From NCBI RefSeq assembly GCF_003797825.1, contig NZ_RKME01000012.1:62001-126000 (forward strand): DNA of 64,000 nucleotides, given 5' to 3'. The notes under the pieces were generated by a model that saw only the letters and a program-made list of their open reading frames with translations, had not been told where the DNA came from and did not search any database. This document shows positions 1-14,287 of this stretch, piece after piece. Made by a program: the position numbers and the translations under genes. Numbering within the stretch: position 1 is the first letter of the stretch; the number at the start of each line of letters is the position of its first letter. The DNA is from Gordonia sp. OPL2. Its GTDB lineage: Bacteria; Actinomycetota; Actinomycetes; Mycobacteriales; Mycobacteriaceae.

Positions 1-339
1 CGACAATGCTGGCAGCAGACTATCCGAAACCCTCGACAGAATCTGAATCAAGTGCGGCCCATGTGGACAGCCCTGCCAGTGCGTGCCGAGATCGTGTCCT
101 TTGGACGAATGAATTTGCGGGGAGCCAAAGGACGCACGATTTCCATCCCTGGACTCCCACAAGAACGACGATCCAGCATTCGAGAAGTCCGCGTAAGTCG
201 TATCAACTGAGGTCAGAGTTCCGTGCACTCGTCCAGTGGTCTGAGATCAGCGTTGAGGCGTCATCAGTGCAAACACGCTTAGACCGGAACTGACGAGAGT
301 GGTGATCGTCACATGTCGGCCTATATGAGAGCAGGGACC
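1..339. other. Left-edge stretch with no recognisable gene
   Basis: The only open frame here (about 95 codons, plus strand) lacks a convincing ribosome binding site, has an amino-acid composition unlike its neighbours and resembles no family I know. I see no RNA gene, terminator hairpin or repeat. It may be the downstream region of the secreted-protein gene at 340-822 or the upstream region of a gene lying beyond the window. Confidence 0.5.
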
Positions 340-822
340 TCAGGGAACCATCGTGTAGTACGCGGTTCCATAGCTGAGCTGCACCCTGACCGGATTGTTG
401 ATCGCGTATGTGCCCACACCCACAGCACCGGGTCCTGATCCTGGGCGTACATCGCGGACGACCTTCTCACCGGCTCGCGGACCGAAGGCGACCGGAAAGA
501 AGATCTCCTGGCCGATGGTCCTCGTTCCGCTGACGTTCAACCCCACCAAGAACCTGCACTTCGGGTTTCGCTTCCATCCAATTCCGTTGCCGGTGAATCC
601 GAACGACTTCAAGGTCACTCGCACGACCCCACGCGTTCCCTTGGGTGCAACCATTCCGACATTGAAAGCACCACGGCAATAGTCGTGATCGCCCACAGTG
701 CCCACATTCTCGGTGTACGTGACGATCCGCGGCAACTGCGGCTCCGCGACCGCACTCCCCGCCCCCGACAACGACAACGCGCCCACCACGACCGCGACAA
801 CCACCGCACAGATCTTGCGCAT
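340..822 (-). CDS. Small secreted protein, unknown function
   Basis: The 160-residue product opens with a classic Sec signal peptide: basic MRK, then a Val/Ala-rich core to about residue 22, with a likely signal peptidase I cut after Ala-Val-Ala near residue 26. The mature part has two cysteines (in DYCRG and NPKCRF) that could form one disulphide after export, and is rich in Gly, Val and Thr as in small beta-sheet exported proteins. The ATG at 822 is preceded by a G-rich Shine-Dalgarno tract (GAGGGGGG), which supports the start. I do not recognise a family. It stands alone, pointing away from the DUF1206 gene, so its promoter lies in 823-1010. The coding call is firm; the function is unknown. 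Confidence 0.75.
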   Translation of the reverse strand: MRKICAVVVAVVVGALSLSGAGSAVAEPQLPRIVTYTENVGTVGDHDYCRGAFNVGMVAPKGTRGVVRVTLKSFGFTGNGIGWKRNPKCRFLVGLNVSGTRTIGQEIFFPVAFGPRAGEKVVRDVRPGSGPGAVGVGTYAINNPVRVQLSYGTAYYTMVP

Positions 823-1010
823 ACGAATCGAACCCCCCTCGACATCGACAACCCGTCAAACCTAGCGGACCGCCGATCGAACCCGAATCGTGTCCTCTGC
901 GTGAACGACAACACGCACGCGGCAGCGTAACTCCCGAACACGCGCGTACACGTACCGTCGCCTGGTACGCCTAGAGAACACGACCGACGGCTGCAGGGAG
1001 CACACACTCG

Positions 1011-1826
1011 ATGATCGACAAGCGTCCCGGCGATGCGGCCGACCGGCTGACCGACAGCGACTGGTTCGAGCGTCTCGCCCGCGCCGGCCATGTGGTGAGT
1101 GGCTTGCTCCATCTCCTCATCGCGTACATCGTTCTGCGCCTGGCGTTCGGCGACCCTGGGAGCGCCGACCAGTCGGGAGCGCTCTCGATTTTCGCGTCGT
1201 CGACCGGGGGTCGCCTGGCCCTATGGGTGGCCGTTGTCGCGTTCGTGGCGATGGCCCTGTGGCGCATCGCCGAGACGATCGTGGGGCCGCATCCGTCGGA
1301 ACCGCGGTCCGACGACGACGACGGCATCTTCGATCGTGCGAAGGCAGGGGCGCTCGCGGTGGTCTATCTCGCGTTCGCGTGGTCGGCAGGCCAGTTCGCC
1401 ATGGGTGAGGGCAAATCCAGTGGACAGCAGAACGCCGGCCTCAGTGCCCGGCTCATGGAGTCAACGGCCGGGAAGGCCGTGCTCGTCGTCGCGGGGCTGA
1501 TCATCATCGCCGTCGGCGCCTATCACGTCTACAAGGGCGTCTCGCGGTCATTCTTCGACGACCTGCGGATCGGCGACGACAACCAGGCGGTGAAGGTGAC
1601 CGGCATCGTCGGCTACGTGGCCAAGGGTGTCGTTCTGGCCGGCGCCGGGATTCTGGTCGTGGTCGCCGCGATCACAGCGGACCCGTCGAAAGCGACCGGT
1701 CTCGACGGCGCAGTGAAGACGGTTGCGGGTTGGCCAGCGGGCCAGTTCCTGCTGGTTCTCGCAGCGTTGGGACTCGCGGCCTACGGAGTCTACTGCTTCG
1801 TGATGGCGCGTTACGCGCGGATGTGA
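1011..1826 (+). CDS. DUF1206 family integral membrane protein
   Basis: The 271-residue product has six hydrophobic segments, roughly at residues 25-47, 65-85, 110-127, 150-172, 195-220 and 240-265. They are arranged as three two-helix repeats, which is the pattern of the actinobacterial DUF1206 family. Each repeat begins with an Arg/Gly/His or Gly/Tyr entry such as ARAGHVVSG or GIVGYVAKG. The molecular role of the family is not established; it acts in the cytoplasmic membrane. An AGGGAG tract precedes the ATG at 1011 by about 11 nt. The gene converges on tRNA-Ala, with only about 45 bp between them, and has no operon partner. Confidence 0.85.
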   Translation: MIDKRPGDAADRLTDSDWFERLARAGHVVSGLLHLLIAYIVLRLAFGDPGSADQSGALSIFASSTGGRLALWVAVVAFVAMALWRIAETIVGPHPSEPRSDDDDGIFDRAKAGALAVVYLAFAWSAGQFAMGEGKSSGQQNAGLSARLMESTAGKAVLVVAGLIIIAVGAYHVYKGVSRSFFDDLRIGDDNQAVKVTGIVGYVAKGVVLAGAGILVVVAAITADPSKATGLDGAVKTVAGWPAGQFLLVLAALGLAAYGVYCFVMARYARM

Positions 1827-1868
1827 CGTCGCCGAGTTCATCAGCGGTCATGCAGAGAAACAAGAAAG

Positions 1869-1944
1869 TGGTGGAGCCTAGGAGATTCGAACTCCTGACA
1901 TCTGCCTTGCAAAGGCAGCGCTCTACCAACTGAGCTAAGGCCCC
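1869..1944 (-). tRNA. alaT: tRNA-Ala (anticodon TGC)
   Basis: Reading the minus strand, the acceptor stem is GGGGCCT paired with AGGCTCC, which includes the G3-U70 wobble pair that identifies alanine tRNAs. The D-arm contains GCTCAGTTGGTAGAGC, the anticodon loop reads TTTGCAA (anticodon TGC), and the T-arm carries GTTCGAAT. The discriminator A is at 1872 and CCA appears to be encoded at 1871-1869. It lies close to tRNA-Ile, as ileT/alaT do near gyrA in mycobacteria. Confidence 0.97.
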
Positions 1945-2005
1945 GTGCCGGTCAGATCAGTGACCGAACTGGGTGCGAATCGGGTGTCGACGACACCTCT
2001 CGCAG

Positions 2006-2079
2006 TGGGCCTAGGAGGACTTGAACCTCCGACCTCTTCGTTATCAGCGAAGCGCTCTAACCGCCTGAGCTATAGGCCC
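2006..2079 (-). tRNA. ileT: tRNA-Ile (anticodon GAT)
   Basis: The minus strand gives a 74-nt tRNA with acceptor stem GGGCCTA/TAGGCCC, D-arm GCTCAGGCGGTTAGAGC, anticodon loop CTGATAA (anticodon GAT) and T-arm GGTTCAAGTCC. The discriminator A is at 2006. CCA is not encoded (CTG follows), so the end must be added by the CCA-adding enzyme, plausibly the product of the pcnA gene at 38231. It precedes tRNA-Ala with 61 bp between them and probably shares its transcript. Confidence 0.97.
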
Positions 2080-2133
2080 TTGAACCGAGGTGTGAGATTA
2101 CCCGACCGGAGGCAGAACAACCAAAACGGCTGG

Positions 2134-3006
2134 TCAGTCGAGGTCGGCCAGGGTCACCTCGGCGCCGCCGATGAGGTCGGCGCACAGGTTGTAGATGTAG
2201 GCACCGATGGTCGCGAGTGCGGTCAGCAGGATGGCGTTGACCGCCCCCAGCAGGACCGCCCAGCCGAACACCGCACCGACGCCGATCAGGTCGCCCTCGC
2301 TCGTGGAGCCATCCGCCGTGCCGAGGGTGGCGAACGAGCTGTTGACCTGATCCCACACACCCATGCCGTCGAGGATCAGATACAGCACCGCGACCGAGAT
2401 CATCCAGATGAGGAACCCCGCCACCGACAACACAGCCGCGATCTTGAACGTCGCCCACGGATCGATGCGGCGGATCTGCACCGCTGCACGCAGCGGCCGG
2501 GTCGCTCCGATCTCGGTGGGTGCCGACCGCGGGGCCGCCGGTGTGGGCGCGGCCGCCGCGGGCGTGGGGTTCACATGGTGGATCGCGTCGAGATTCGGCA
2601 GCTGCTCGGCCGGCAGATTGTCACGATCGATGTGCCGCGTGGGCGATTCGACGAACTTCTCGGTCGGCTCCGCGGTGGCAGTGGCGGTCGATCCCCGACC
2701 CTGGGATCCACCACCCTGACCCTCACCGTCGCGCGGGTCGTCGAGCTTGGTGATCGGCGCCTGCTGACCGCTGATGCTCGCGGCAGCTGTGCCGCTGACG
2801 ACACCCCGCGGCGGCGGTCCGGGTGGGCGTCCGGTGCCGTTGGGACCCTCCGATGACTGCGGAGAACCATTGGGGCCCCGCTGCCACGGCGGCACGAGGC
2901 CACCGGGAGCGGTCCCCTGCCCCTGCGGCCCCGGACCAGAGGCCGCGCGAGGACCGGAGTCCCCATTGGTCGGCTTCTTGTCGTCCGGTGTGTTCGGTGA
3001 GCTCAC
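2134..3006 (-). CDS. DUF3566 membrane protein (Rv0007-like)
   Basis: The 290-residue protein has a long N-terminal cytoplasmic region (about 180 residues) rich in Pro, Gly and Gln, likely disordered. It is followed by two membrane segments near residues 187-212 and 240-270 and a short acidic end (TLADLD). This architecture and the position directly after gyrA match the DUF3566 protein Rv0007 of M. tuberculosis. The GTG at 3006 is preferred: GAGGGA lies 6 nt upstream, whereas the in-frame TTG at 3012 would abut that motif. The gene follows gyrA by about 65 bp in the same direction and probably shares its transcript, with the two tRNAs downstream. The function is not established; an envelope or division role is sometimes inferred for the mycobacterial homologue. 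Confidence 0.85.
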   Translation of the reverse strand: MSSPNTPDDKKPTNGDSGPRAASGPGPQGQGTAPGGLVPPWQRGPNGSPQSSEGPNGTGRPPGPPPRGVVSGTAAASISGQQAPITKLDDPRDGEGQGGGSQGRGSTATATAEPTEKFVESPTRHIDRDNLPAEQLPNLDAIHHVNPTPAAAAPTPAAPRSAPTEIGATRPLRAAVQIRRIDPWATFKIAAVLSVAGFLIWMISVAVLYLILDGMGVWDQVNSSFATLGTADGSTSEGDLIGVGAVFGWAVLLGAVNAILLTALATIGAYIYNLCADLIGGAEVTLADLD

Positions 3007-3071
3007 TGGCAATCCCTCATTCGGTGGTCGTACGACCCACCCTAACCGCTACCGGTGGTCGTTCCTGGTCG

Positions 3072-5567
<2,496 letters not shown>

Positions 5568-5591
5568 GCGTGACCTTCTCTGAGTGCGGAC

Positions 5592-5650
5592 GGTGGTCTC
5601 GATACGCTCCCTGCGCTGGCGCTCCGGGTGCTACTCGACCATCGATGGTG
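5592..5650. repeat. REP-like dispersed element in the gyrB-gyrA gap
   Basis: This element begins GGTCTCGATACGC and ends GCTACTCGACCATCG, with a GC-rich, partly self-complementary centre. The same end sequences recur at 52314-52361 (inverted) and 55293-55446. I know this pattern as an abundant intergenic repeat of several high-GC actinobacteria. It sits in the only sizeable space between gyrB and gyrA. Confidence 0.7.
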
Positions 5651-5674
5651 GGTGGCCAGTTCGGTCGCAGTACG

Positions 5675-7972
<2,298 letters not shown>

Positions 7973-8032
7973 TGGCGATCCGTTTGTGGACAGACGGCAA
8001 ATCTGGCGTCTACGGATACCTGAATAGCGTTC

Positions 8033-8605
8033 TCACCCGTAGGTGTCGCGCGGCCCGCGACCGGGGATGTGGCGGGGGCCCTTCCGCCAGGACGGAGCCT
8101 TGGGTCCGGTGATCCGCAGACTCGTCACCATTCCGTCACCGACGGCGTTCGCGATCTTGGCCAGGATCGTCGACTGCATGTACCGAAGCTGGGTGGCCCA
8201 GGCCGTCGACTCCGCCTGGACGTGTAAGACGTTGTCGGTCAGGGTCGTTGGCTGCGCATGGGCGGCGATGTCGGGTCCGACGATCTGTTCCCACATACCC
8301 AGGACGGTGCCCTGGCCGATCTGCGACTCCCATCCGCGCTCCTTCGCCAAGCGGCCCGTGAGTCGCCCCAGAGGCTGCGGATCCCGCGAGTCGGGTCCGG
8401 ATCCGGACCAGGTGCGACGACGACCAGCGGTCCGACGAGCACTCGGCATCGGAGAGGAACGGCCTTGTCCGACGGATTTTCCGGCTGCACGCGCGGCGGC
8501 GCGGGCCTCCTCGAGGGCGCGGCGGGCGAGTTCATATCCCGACGAATGGCCGTCGGAGGGATCGCGCGGAGCCGAGGAGTTGCCCGGGCCTGATGAGTCC
8601 GTCAT
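8033..8605 (-). CDS. dciA: DciA family protein (DUF721), replicative helicase operator
   Basis: The 190-residue protein has a variable, Ala/Arg/Ser-rich N-terminal region followed by the DUF721 core: [28 protein letters not shown], then [16 protein letters not shown] and a C-terminal RITGP. DciA proteins interact with the replicative helicase DnaB in the many bacteria lacking DnaC or DnaI and are needed for replication initiation; the mycobacterial homologue is Rv0004. The ATG overlaps the recF stop as ATGA, which shows tight translational coupling in the dnaN-gnd-recF-dciA operon. Family membership is firm from core and context; the helicase role rests on work with other homologues. Confidence 0.93.
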   Translation of the reverse strand: MTDSSGPGNSSAPRDPSDGHSSGYELARRALEEARAAARAAGKSVGQGRSSPMPSARRTAGRRRTWSGSGPDSRDPQPLGRLTGRLAKERGWESQIGQGTVLGMWEQIVGPDIAAHAQPTTLTDNVLHVQAESTAWATQLRYMQSTILAKIANAVGDGMVTSLRITGPKAPSWRKGPRHIPGRGPRDTYG

Positions 8606-9795
8606 GTGCTGCCCTCCCCGGCGGTGACCTCGGATGCGGTCGAGTACCGCGTCCCATTGTCCTCCACCACGTCGACGGCCACGCGTCGTCCGCCGATCGA
8701 GGCGGGAATGTCATCGGGCACGGCGGCGGTGATGAGCAGTTGCTCCGCCGACTCGGTGAACGACACCAGTTGCGCACGCCGCTGCGCGTCGAGCTCGGCG
8801 AACACGTCGTCGAGCATGATGACCGGTTCGATCCCCTCGGCACGCACGAGCTCGACGGATCCGAGGCGCAGGGCGAGGGCCAGCGACCAGGACTCGCCGT
8901 GACTGGCGAATCCCTTGGCGATGTCGTCGCCGAGCATGATGTCGATGTCGTCGCGATGGGGTCCGACGAGACTGACGCCTCGGTCGATCTCCTTGCTCCG
9001 CAGTTCGCCCAGCCGTGCCAACAGGATCTCGGCGATCCGTTCCGGTGATGCCGCGACATCGTCGGCGGGTACCACCTCGGGACCGGCGGCGGCGCGATAG
9101 GTCAGTGTCGCCGGCCGAGAATGCGGCGCGATCGACGCATAGGACTCGGTGACATGCGGGGTCAGTTGCCGCAGGACCTCGATGCGGGCGGCGGTCACCT
9201 GCCCGCCGAGATCGGCCAACTGGCCGTCCCACACATCGAGCGTGCTGATGACCGAGTCGGCGTCGGATCCGCCGCGTCGGAGCGCGGCGCCGGCCGTCTT
9301 GAGCAGGGCGGAGCGTTGACGGAGAACGCGGTCGTAGTCCGAACGTGCTGCAGCCCAACGGGGTCCGCGCTGGGCGACGAGTTCGTCGACGAATCGTCGT
9401 CGATCCGATGGGTCGCCGCGCACGAGTAGTAGATCCTCTGGTGCGAACATGACGGCACGCAGGATGCCGAGGATGTCGCGGGCGCGGCGGGCCGGACTGC
9501 CGTTGATGGTCGCCTTGTTCGCGCCCTCGGCGTTGATCTGGAGTTGGACGGTCAGTTCTCGCCCCATGTTCTCGACGGTGCCGATCACCGTGGCCGCCGA
9601 CGTGCCGCTGTGCACGAGAGGGCCGTCGGTGCTGACACGATGCGACCGCAGAGTGCCCAGGTAGTAAACCGCCTCGAGCAGGTTGGTCTTACCGAATCCG
9701 TTGCGGCCCACGAAGATCGTGGGTTCAGGGCGCAGTGTCAGATCGATCTCGCGCCACGAGCGGAAGTCGCGGAGATGGAGTTCGCGGACGAACAC
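8602..9795 (-). CDS. recF: DNA replication and repair protein RecF
   Basis: RecF is an SMC-like ATPase that helps load RecA at gaps during recombinational repair and fork restart. The 397-residue product shows Walker A ([16 protein letters not shown], about residues 31-46), an ABC signature region ([16 protein letters not shown]) and Walker B ([14 protein letters not shown]). I choose the GTG at 9795, where [14 protein letters not shown] matches the usual RecF start. It lies one base after the gnd stop. Longer in-frame starts would run back into gnd. The stop overlaps the dciA start by four bases. Confidence 0.97.
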   Translation of the reverse strand: MFVRELHLRDFRSWREIDLTLRPEPTIFVGRNGFGKTNLLEAVYYLGTLRSHRVSTDGPLVHSGTSAATVIGTVENMGRELTVQLQINAEGANKATINGSPARRARDILGILRAVMFAPEDLLLVRGDPSDRRRFVDELVAQRGPRWAAARSDYDRVLRQRSALLKTAGAALRRGGSDADSVISTLDVWDGQLADLGGQVTAARIEVLRQLTPHVTESYASIAPHSRPATLTYRAAAGPEVVPADDVAASPERIAEILLARLGELRSKEIDRGVSLVGPHRDDIDIMLGDDIAKGFASHGESWSLALALRLGSVELVRAEGIEPVIMLDDVFAELDAQRRAQLVSFTESAEQLLITAAVPDDIPASIGGRRVAVDVVEDNGTRYSTASEVTAGEGST

Positions 9796-9796
9796 G

Positions 9797-10723
9797 TCAA
9801 TCGGCGGATGGCGTACCGGTCTCGCCCACCGAACGCCCCTGCTTGTCGGTGACGGCATGCCCGCCGAACTGATTCCGAAGTGCTGACACGGCTTTCAGCG
9901 CCGGCGAACCCTGGTCCTGGCGCGACGCGAACCGGGCGAACAGCGCCGCCGAGATGACGTTGGCCGGCACCGAATGCCGGATCGCCTCCTCGACGGTCCA
10001 TCGCCCTTCCCCGGAATCGGTGGTGTAGTCGGAGATCTCGGTGAATCCCGGATCCTCCTGCAGCGCTCGGACGAGTAACTCGAGCAGCCACGACCGGACG
10101 ACGGTGCCCTTCGTCCAGGCCCGCAGGGTCCCCTCGACATCGGTGATGAGCGGCTCGGCGGTGAGCAGCTCGTACCCTTCGCCGTAGGCGTGCATCAGCC
10201 CGTACTCGACGCCGTTGTGCACCATCTTGGCGTAATGGCCGGCGCCGACGGGGCCGGCGTGGACGAATCCGTCGGCGCGATCGCCCTCGGGCCGCAACGC
10301 GTCGAAGATCGGCATGGCGCGCTCGACGTCACCGTCGGTGCCGCCGACCATCAACCCGTATCCGTTGCGCAGACCCCACACGCCACCGGACACACCGCAG
10401 TCGATGTATCCGATTCCCTTCTCGCCCAACAGCTGTGAGTTAGGAAGATCGTCGGTGTACTTGGAATTGCCGCCGTCGATGACCAGGTCACCGGACTCCA
10501 GGTGCTCGGCCAGTGACCGGACCGTGCTCCGTGTGGGATCGCCGGACGGCACCATCACCCACACCACGCGCGGTGCTTCCAGCCCGGCGACCATGTCGGC
10601 GAGCGTCGCGACATCGGAGACCTCCGGACGCGGGTCGTAGCCGACGACCTGATGTCCTGCGTCCTGGATCCGGGTGCGCATGTTGGCGCCCATCTTGCCG
10701 AGTCCGACCAGTCCGAGTTGCAT
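9797..10723 (-). CDS. gnd: 6-phosphogluconate dehydrogenase, decarboxylating (short form)
   Basis: The enzyme oxidises and decarboxylates 6-phosphogluconate to ribulose 5-phosphate. The 308-residue length fits the short, typically NAD-preferring class rather than the 470-residue pentose-phosphate enzyme. The N-terminal Rossmann motif is GLVGLGKMG. The substrate region shows DCGVSGGVWGLRNGYGLMVGG. The catalytic stretch HYAKMVHNGVEYGLMHAYGEG carries the Lys and the HNGVEY signature. CGGAGG lies 7 nt before the ATG. The gene sits between dnaN and recF as in mycobacteria and probably co-transcribes with them, an old and conserved link between carbon metabolism and replication genes whose functional reason is unclear. 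Confidence 0.95.
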   Translation of the reverse strand: MQLGLVGLGKMGANMRTRIQDAGHQVVGYDPRPEVSDVATLADMVAGLEAPRVVWVMVPSGDPTRSTVRSLAEHLESGDLVIDGGNSKYTDDLPNSQLLGEKGIGYIDCGVSGGVWGLRNGYGLMVGGTDGDVERAMPIFDALRPEGDRADGFVHAGPVGAGHYAKMVHNGVEYGLMHAYGEGYELLTAEPLITDVEGTLRAWTKGTVVRSWLLELLVRALQEDPGFTEISDYTTDSGEGRWTVEEAIRHSVPANVISAALFARFASRQDQGSPALKAVSALRNQFGGHAVTDKQGRSVGETGTPSAD

Positions 10724-10769
10724 CGTCGTGCCTCCGGTGTTGGAGATGGATGTGCGGTGGGTGGAGACC

Positions 10770-11939
10770 TCAGCCGGGCAGTCGGACCGGCATCAGCAGG
10801 TAGGTGAACACACTGTCGGGAGCGACGAAGGCTCCGGACTCGTCGGCGACGGGCTCGTCACCGGTCGATGGGCGCAGCACCGCGGGGCGGCTCGGTGTCG
10901 TGAAGCCGAAGTCGACCGACGGCACGCCGATCGCCGAGAGGCCGTCCTGCAGATAACCGGGATTGAACGCGATGGTCAGCGGCTCGCCGTGGAACTGCAC
11001 AGGCAGCTCCTCCTCGGCCTTGCCCGCCTCGTCGCCACCGGCGGTGAGCAGCAGGGTGCCCTCGCTGAACTCCATCCGGACCTGGGCGCCGCGCTCGGCG
11101 ACCAGCGCCACACGCTTGATCGCCTCGATCAGCGGCGCGCTGTCGATCGTCGCGACGGCTGTGTGGCTGGCCGGCAGCAGCTGCCGGAACTTGGGGAACT
11201 CGGCATCGAGAAGCCGGGTGGTCGTCCGTTTGGTCTCACCGAGGATGCCGAGGATCCCCTCGCCGCCGATGGCGGATCCCGTGCCGAACGCAAGCGAGAT
11301 CTGGCCGGTGGCTTCGGATCCCGCGGTGCGTGCGCTCTCGGACAAGGTCTTGGCGGGCACGAGCACCGCGCCCGAGGTCTCACCGGTCGTCGGGTCCCAC
11401 TCGAGTTCGCGGACGGCGAGACGGAAACGGTCGGTCGCGGCCAGCACGACCCGATTGCCCTCGATCTCGACGCGCACACCGGTCAGCATCGGAAGCGTGT
11501 CGTCGCGGCCGGCGGCGACGGCGACCTGGCCGATGGCCTCGGCGAAGACCTGCGCCGGGATGGTGCCCGTGACGGTCGGCGGTTTCGGGAGCTCGGGATA
11601 ATCCTCGACCGGCATCGTCGGGAGCGAGAACTTGGCACTGCCGCAGGCGATGGCGACGCGGGATCCGTCGAGGGTGACGTCGACCGGCTTGTTCGGCAGG
11701 GCCTTCGTGATGTCGGCGAGCAGGCGACCCGAGACGAGGACCTTGCCCGGCTCGGCGACCTCGGCGGCAACGGTCTCCTGCGCCGACACCTCGTAGTCGA
11801 AGCCGGACACTTCCAAACCGGTGTCGCCGGCGGTGAGAACCACACATCCCAGCACCGGGACCGGCGGACGAGCCGGCAGGCTGCGGGCCACCCAGGCAAC
11901 GGAATCTGCGAACTCGTCACGCGCGACACGGAACTTCAT
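10770..11939 (-). CDS. dnaN: DNA polymerase III sliding clamp (beta subunit)
   Basis: The 389-residue product has the three repeated clamp domains of DnaN, which dimerises into a ring around DNA and tethers the replicative polymerase and repair factors. The start [22 protein letters not shown] is the standard actinobacterial N-terminus. The frame is open further upstream, but that extension falls in the origin region and is not conserved in character. AGAAGG lies about 13 nt before the ATG at 11939. The C-terminal [13 protein letters not shown] matches the family's closing motif. It is the first gene of the leftward dnaN-gnd-recF-dciA operon and is separated from dnaA by the proposed origin. 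Confidence 0.99.
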   Translation of the reverse strand: MKFRVARDEFADSVAWVARSLPARPPVPVLGCVVLTAGDTGLEVSGFDYEVSAQETVAAEVAEPGKVLVSGRLLADITKALPNKPVDVTLDGSRVAIACGSAKFSLPTMPVEDYPELPKPPTVTGTIPAQVFAEAIGQVAVAAGRDDTLPMLTGVRVEIEGNRVVLAATDRFRLAVRELEWDPTTGETSGAVLVPAKTLSESARTAGSEATGQISLAFGTGSAIGGEGILGILGETKRTTTRLLDAEFPKFRQLLPASHTAVATIDSAPLIEAIKRVALVAERGAQVRMEFSEGTLLLTAGGDEAGKAEEELPVQFHGEPLTIAFNPGYLQDGLSAIGVPSVDFGFTTPSRPAVLRPSTGDEPVADESGAFVAPDSVFTYLLMPVRLPG

Positions 11940-12139
11940 GCTGGGTGGTTGCCCTTCTCTGTTCTGCTGACTCTCGTCACACCCACCCTCGTCCGCCGCG
12001 CTCACAACGGATCGGTGGGATTGCCCGGTCTGGATGCCGACTGGGATTTCCACTGTAGAACGAGCCTGCCAGACGGGGAGCTGTTGGGGGCGAACTGAGC
12101 GAGCCGGTGTCGGCGGCCCGAGTCCCGTGTCGTCGGCGC

Positions 12140-12470
12140 TGTGCACAAGCCCTTCTTTGAAAAGATGTTCTTTAGAGAGGGATCCATCTCAGTATTAGGG
12201 CCTGTGAATCTGTGGATGAGCTCCGGATCCTGCAGCTCACGCGGTGCGGCGATCTGTGGACGTCTGGTGGATGGTCGTCGAGCGAATGACAAGAGCTGTG
12301 TGGAGTTCTCACTCTGTTCCACCTCTGTCCACGCGCGGTGCACATGACATCCCGTGTTATCCCGAGCTCTGTCCACAGCTGGTGATGAACGGTGGCGGGC
12401 CGGATCCGATGATGGAATCACCGGATCCGGGCCACGAAAACCCTGTGGTTCGAGTTGAGGGTTGTCTCGT
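12140..12470. other. oriC: Probable chromosomal replication origin (oriC)
   Basis: The dnaN-dnaA spacer (11940-12598) is non-coding and holds a cluster of degenerate DnaA boxes: TCTGTGGAT at 12209, TCTGTGGAC at 12253, TCTGTCCAC at 12324, TTATCCCGA at 12357 and CTGTCCACA at 12369, with half-matches between them. A relatively AT-rich stretch at about 12148-12200 (CTTCTTTGAAAAGATGTTCT and following) is the best candidate unwinding element. Mycobacterial origins also lie between dnaA and dnaN with mostly imperfect boxes. The boundaries are my estimate; box positions are read directly. Confidence 0.85.
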
Positions 12471-12544
12471 CGAGGGTCTCGGTGACACACGTCCGGACAG
12501 GTCCGCCCGGACGGAGGCGAGCCGACGGAGGCGCGCAGACAGAT

Positions 12545-12577
12545 CCGCCCAGCGCCGGATGGACCGGCACTGGGCGG
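12545..12577 (-). terminator. Hairpin downstream of dnaA
   Basis: CCGCCCAGCGCCGG and CCGGCACTGGGCGG form 14-bp arms with one non-Watson-Crick pair and a 5-nt loop, starting 22 bp after the dnaA stop. No T-run follows, as is common in this phylum. It would limit dnaA transcription running into the origin. Confidence 0.7.
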
Positions 12578-12598
12578 GAGAGAACGTGTGAGCGCGTC

Positions 12599-14155
12599 TC
12601 AGACGGCGCGCTGCTTGATGCGTGCGGTGAGTTCCTGCACGTGGTCATAGACCTTGCGACGCTCGGCCATCTCCTTGCGGATCTTGCGTTCGGCGTACAT
12701 CACGGTGGTGTGGTCGCGATCGAAGGTCTCGCCGATCTTCGGCAGCGAGAGATCGGTGAGCTCGCGGCAGAGGTACATGGAGATCTGTCGTGCCTGCGCG
12801 ATCGAGCGGGTCTTGCCGGGCCCACGGAGTTCCTCGACCGAGATGTCGAAGTACTCGGCGGTGATCGCCAGGATGCTGGCGGCGCTGACCTCGAGGGTCC
12901 CCGAATTGGGCAGCAGGGCCTGCAGGACGACCTCCGCGAGGGACTTGTCGAGTTCGGCGTTGTTCAGTGAGGCGAACGCCGTGACGCGGATGAGTGCGCC
13001 CTCGAGTTCGCGGATGTTGCGTTCGATCTTCGACGCGATCAGCTCGAGCACGTCGTCGGGCACCGCGATGTTGTCCATCTGCGCCTTCTTGCGCAGGATC
13101 GCGATCCGCGTCTCCAGATCAGGGGGCTGGACGTCGGTGATCAGACCCCACTCGAATCGTGTGCGGAGACGATCCTCGAGGGTGGCGAGCTGTTTGGGCG
13201 GGCGGTCGGACGACACCACGATCTGTTTGCTGGCGTTGTGCAGCGTGTTGAAGGTGTGGAAGAACTCTTCCTGGATGCCCTCTTTGCCGATCAGGAACTG
13301 GATGTCGTCGACGAGCAGCACGTCGACGTCGCGGTAGCGGCGCTTGAACGCGACCCGGCGGTCATCACGCAGCGAGTTGATGAAGTCGTTGGTGAACTCC
13401 TCGGTCGACACATACTTCACGCGCATGCCCGGGAACAGCCGCTGCGCGTAGTGACCGGCGGCGTGGAGGAGGTGGGTCTTGCCCAGCCCGGACTCTCCCC
13501 AGATGAACAAGGGGTTGTAGGCGCGGGCGGGCGCCTCGGCGACGGCGACGGCCGATGCGTGGGCGAAACGGTTCGATGCCCCGATGACGAAGGTGTCGAA
13601 GGTGTACTTCGGGCTGAGGTTCGCACTCGACGGTGACTGCCCGGCCGTCGGACGTTCGGCGAAGTAGGTGGACCAGTCGGCGGCCTCGGGACCGGCTGGG
13701 CGAGGTGAACGCCCATCGAATCCCACCGGGGCGGTCGACGGAGCGATGCCGGAGGAGACGTCGACGCTCCCGCCGCCGTTCGGACCGATGCCGCCGGGAG
13801 TGGGTCCGCCGGCACCCATGCCGTCGAACCGGTCGACGACGGGGCTCATCGGCTCCGGGGCGGGCTCTTCCACGGTCGGCGTCGAGATCCGTACTCCGAG
13901 ATCGACGGGTTGACCGAGGTGACGGCTGAGCACCGATCGGATGGTGTCGCGAAGGTTGCGCTCGATCTGTTCCTGCACCAACGGCGTCGGAACCGTGAGT
14001 AGAGCGAAGCCTTCCGCGAGGGTGAGGGGCTGGACGAGGGAGAGCCAGGCCTTCTGCTGACGGGTGAGGGGCTCGTGGTCGTGCGCGGCGGAATCGTTGT
14101 TCAGCTCGGCGACGACGCTCTGCCAGACCTCGCCGAACGAATCGCGATCACTCAT
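12599..14155 (-). CDS. dnaA: Chromosomal replication initiator protein DnaA
   Basis: DnaA-ATP binds DnaA boxes, opens the origin and recruits the helicase. The 518-residue protein has domain I (residues 1-85), a Gly/Pro-rich domain II linker to about residue 180, and the AAA+ domain with Walker A GESGLGKT (about 220-227) and Walker [12 protein letters not shown]-terminal domain IV includes the DnaA-box recognition signature [14 protein letters not shown]. The ATG at 14155 ([11 protein letters not shown]) is the conventional start; a GTG immediately before it at 14158 is also possible. It is transcribed toward the origin, and two perfect DnaA boxes lie about 110-130 bp upstream, which suggests autoregulation. 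Confidence 0.99.
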   Translation of the reverse strand: MSDRDSFGEVWQSVVAELNNDSAAHDHEPLTRQQKAWLSLVQPLTLAEGFALLTVPTPLVQEQIERNLRDTIRSVLSRHLGQPVDLGVRISTPTVEEPAPEPMSPVVDRFDGMGAGGPTPGGIGPNGGGSVDVSSGIAPSTAPVGFDGRSPRPAGPEAADWSTYFAERPTAGQSPSSANLSPKYTFDTFVIGASNRFAHASAVAVAEAPARAYNPLFIWGESGLGKTHLLHAAGHYAQRLFPGMRVKYVSTEEFTNDFINSLRDDRRVAFKRRYRDVDVLLVDDIQFLIGKEGIQEEFFHTFNTLHNASKQIVVSSDRPPKQLATLEDRLRTRFEWGLITDVQPPDLETRIAILRKKAQMDNIAVPDDVLELIASKIERNIRELEGALIRVTAFASLNNAELDKSLAEVVLQALLPNSGTLEVSAASILAITAEYFDISVEELRGPGKTRSIAQARQISMYLCRELTDLSLPKIGETFDRDHTTVMYAERKIRKEMAERRKVYDHVQELTARIKQRAV

Positions 14156-14266
14156 CACGGCTTATCACTCTTCACGGGCGCGTCACTCAACACTGCCAGG
14201 CCCTCCTGCCGAGAACTTCGACCAGTTTCGGTCATGAGGATGTCACCTTGCCGCACCTGCCACGAG

Positions 14267-14287
14267 TTGTCCACATAGTTGTCCACA
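14267..14287. promoter_or_regulatory. Two perfect DnaA boxes upstream of dnaA
   Basis: TTGTCCACA occurs at 14267-14275 and again at 14279-14287, a 12-bp start-to-start spacing in the same orientation. They lie between the divergent dnaA and rpmH genes. Perfect consensus boxes here contrast with the degenerate boxes in the dnaN-dnaA spacer and fit high-affinity DnaA binding for autoregulation or origin function. Confidence 0.85.

Noticed and set aside
6..293. 95-codon plus-strand frame at the left edge
   Set aside because: No ribosome binding site, no recognisable family, and residue content unlike genes here.
1945..2856. Plus-strand frame covering tRNA-Ile and the DUF3566 gene
   Set aside because: It reads through a tRNA gene and is antisense to a coherent membrane protein.
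10674..12098. Plus-strand frame of 474 codons opposite dnaN
   Set aside because: Antisense shadow of dnaN; composition dominated by Arg, Gly and Asp without any motif.
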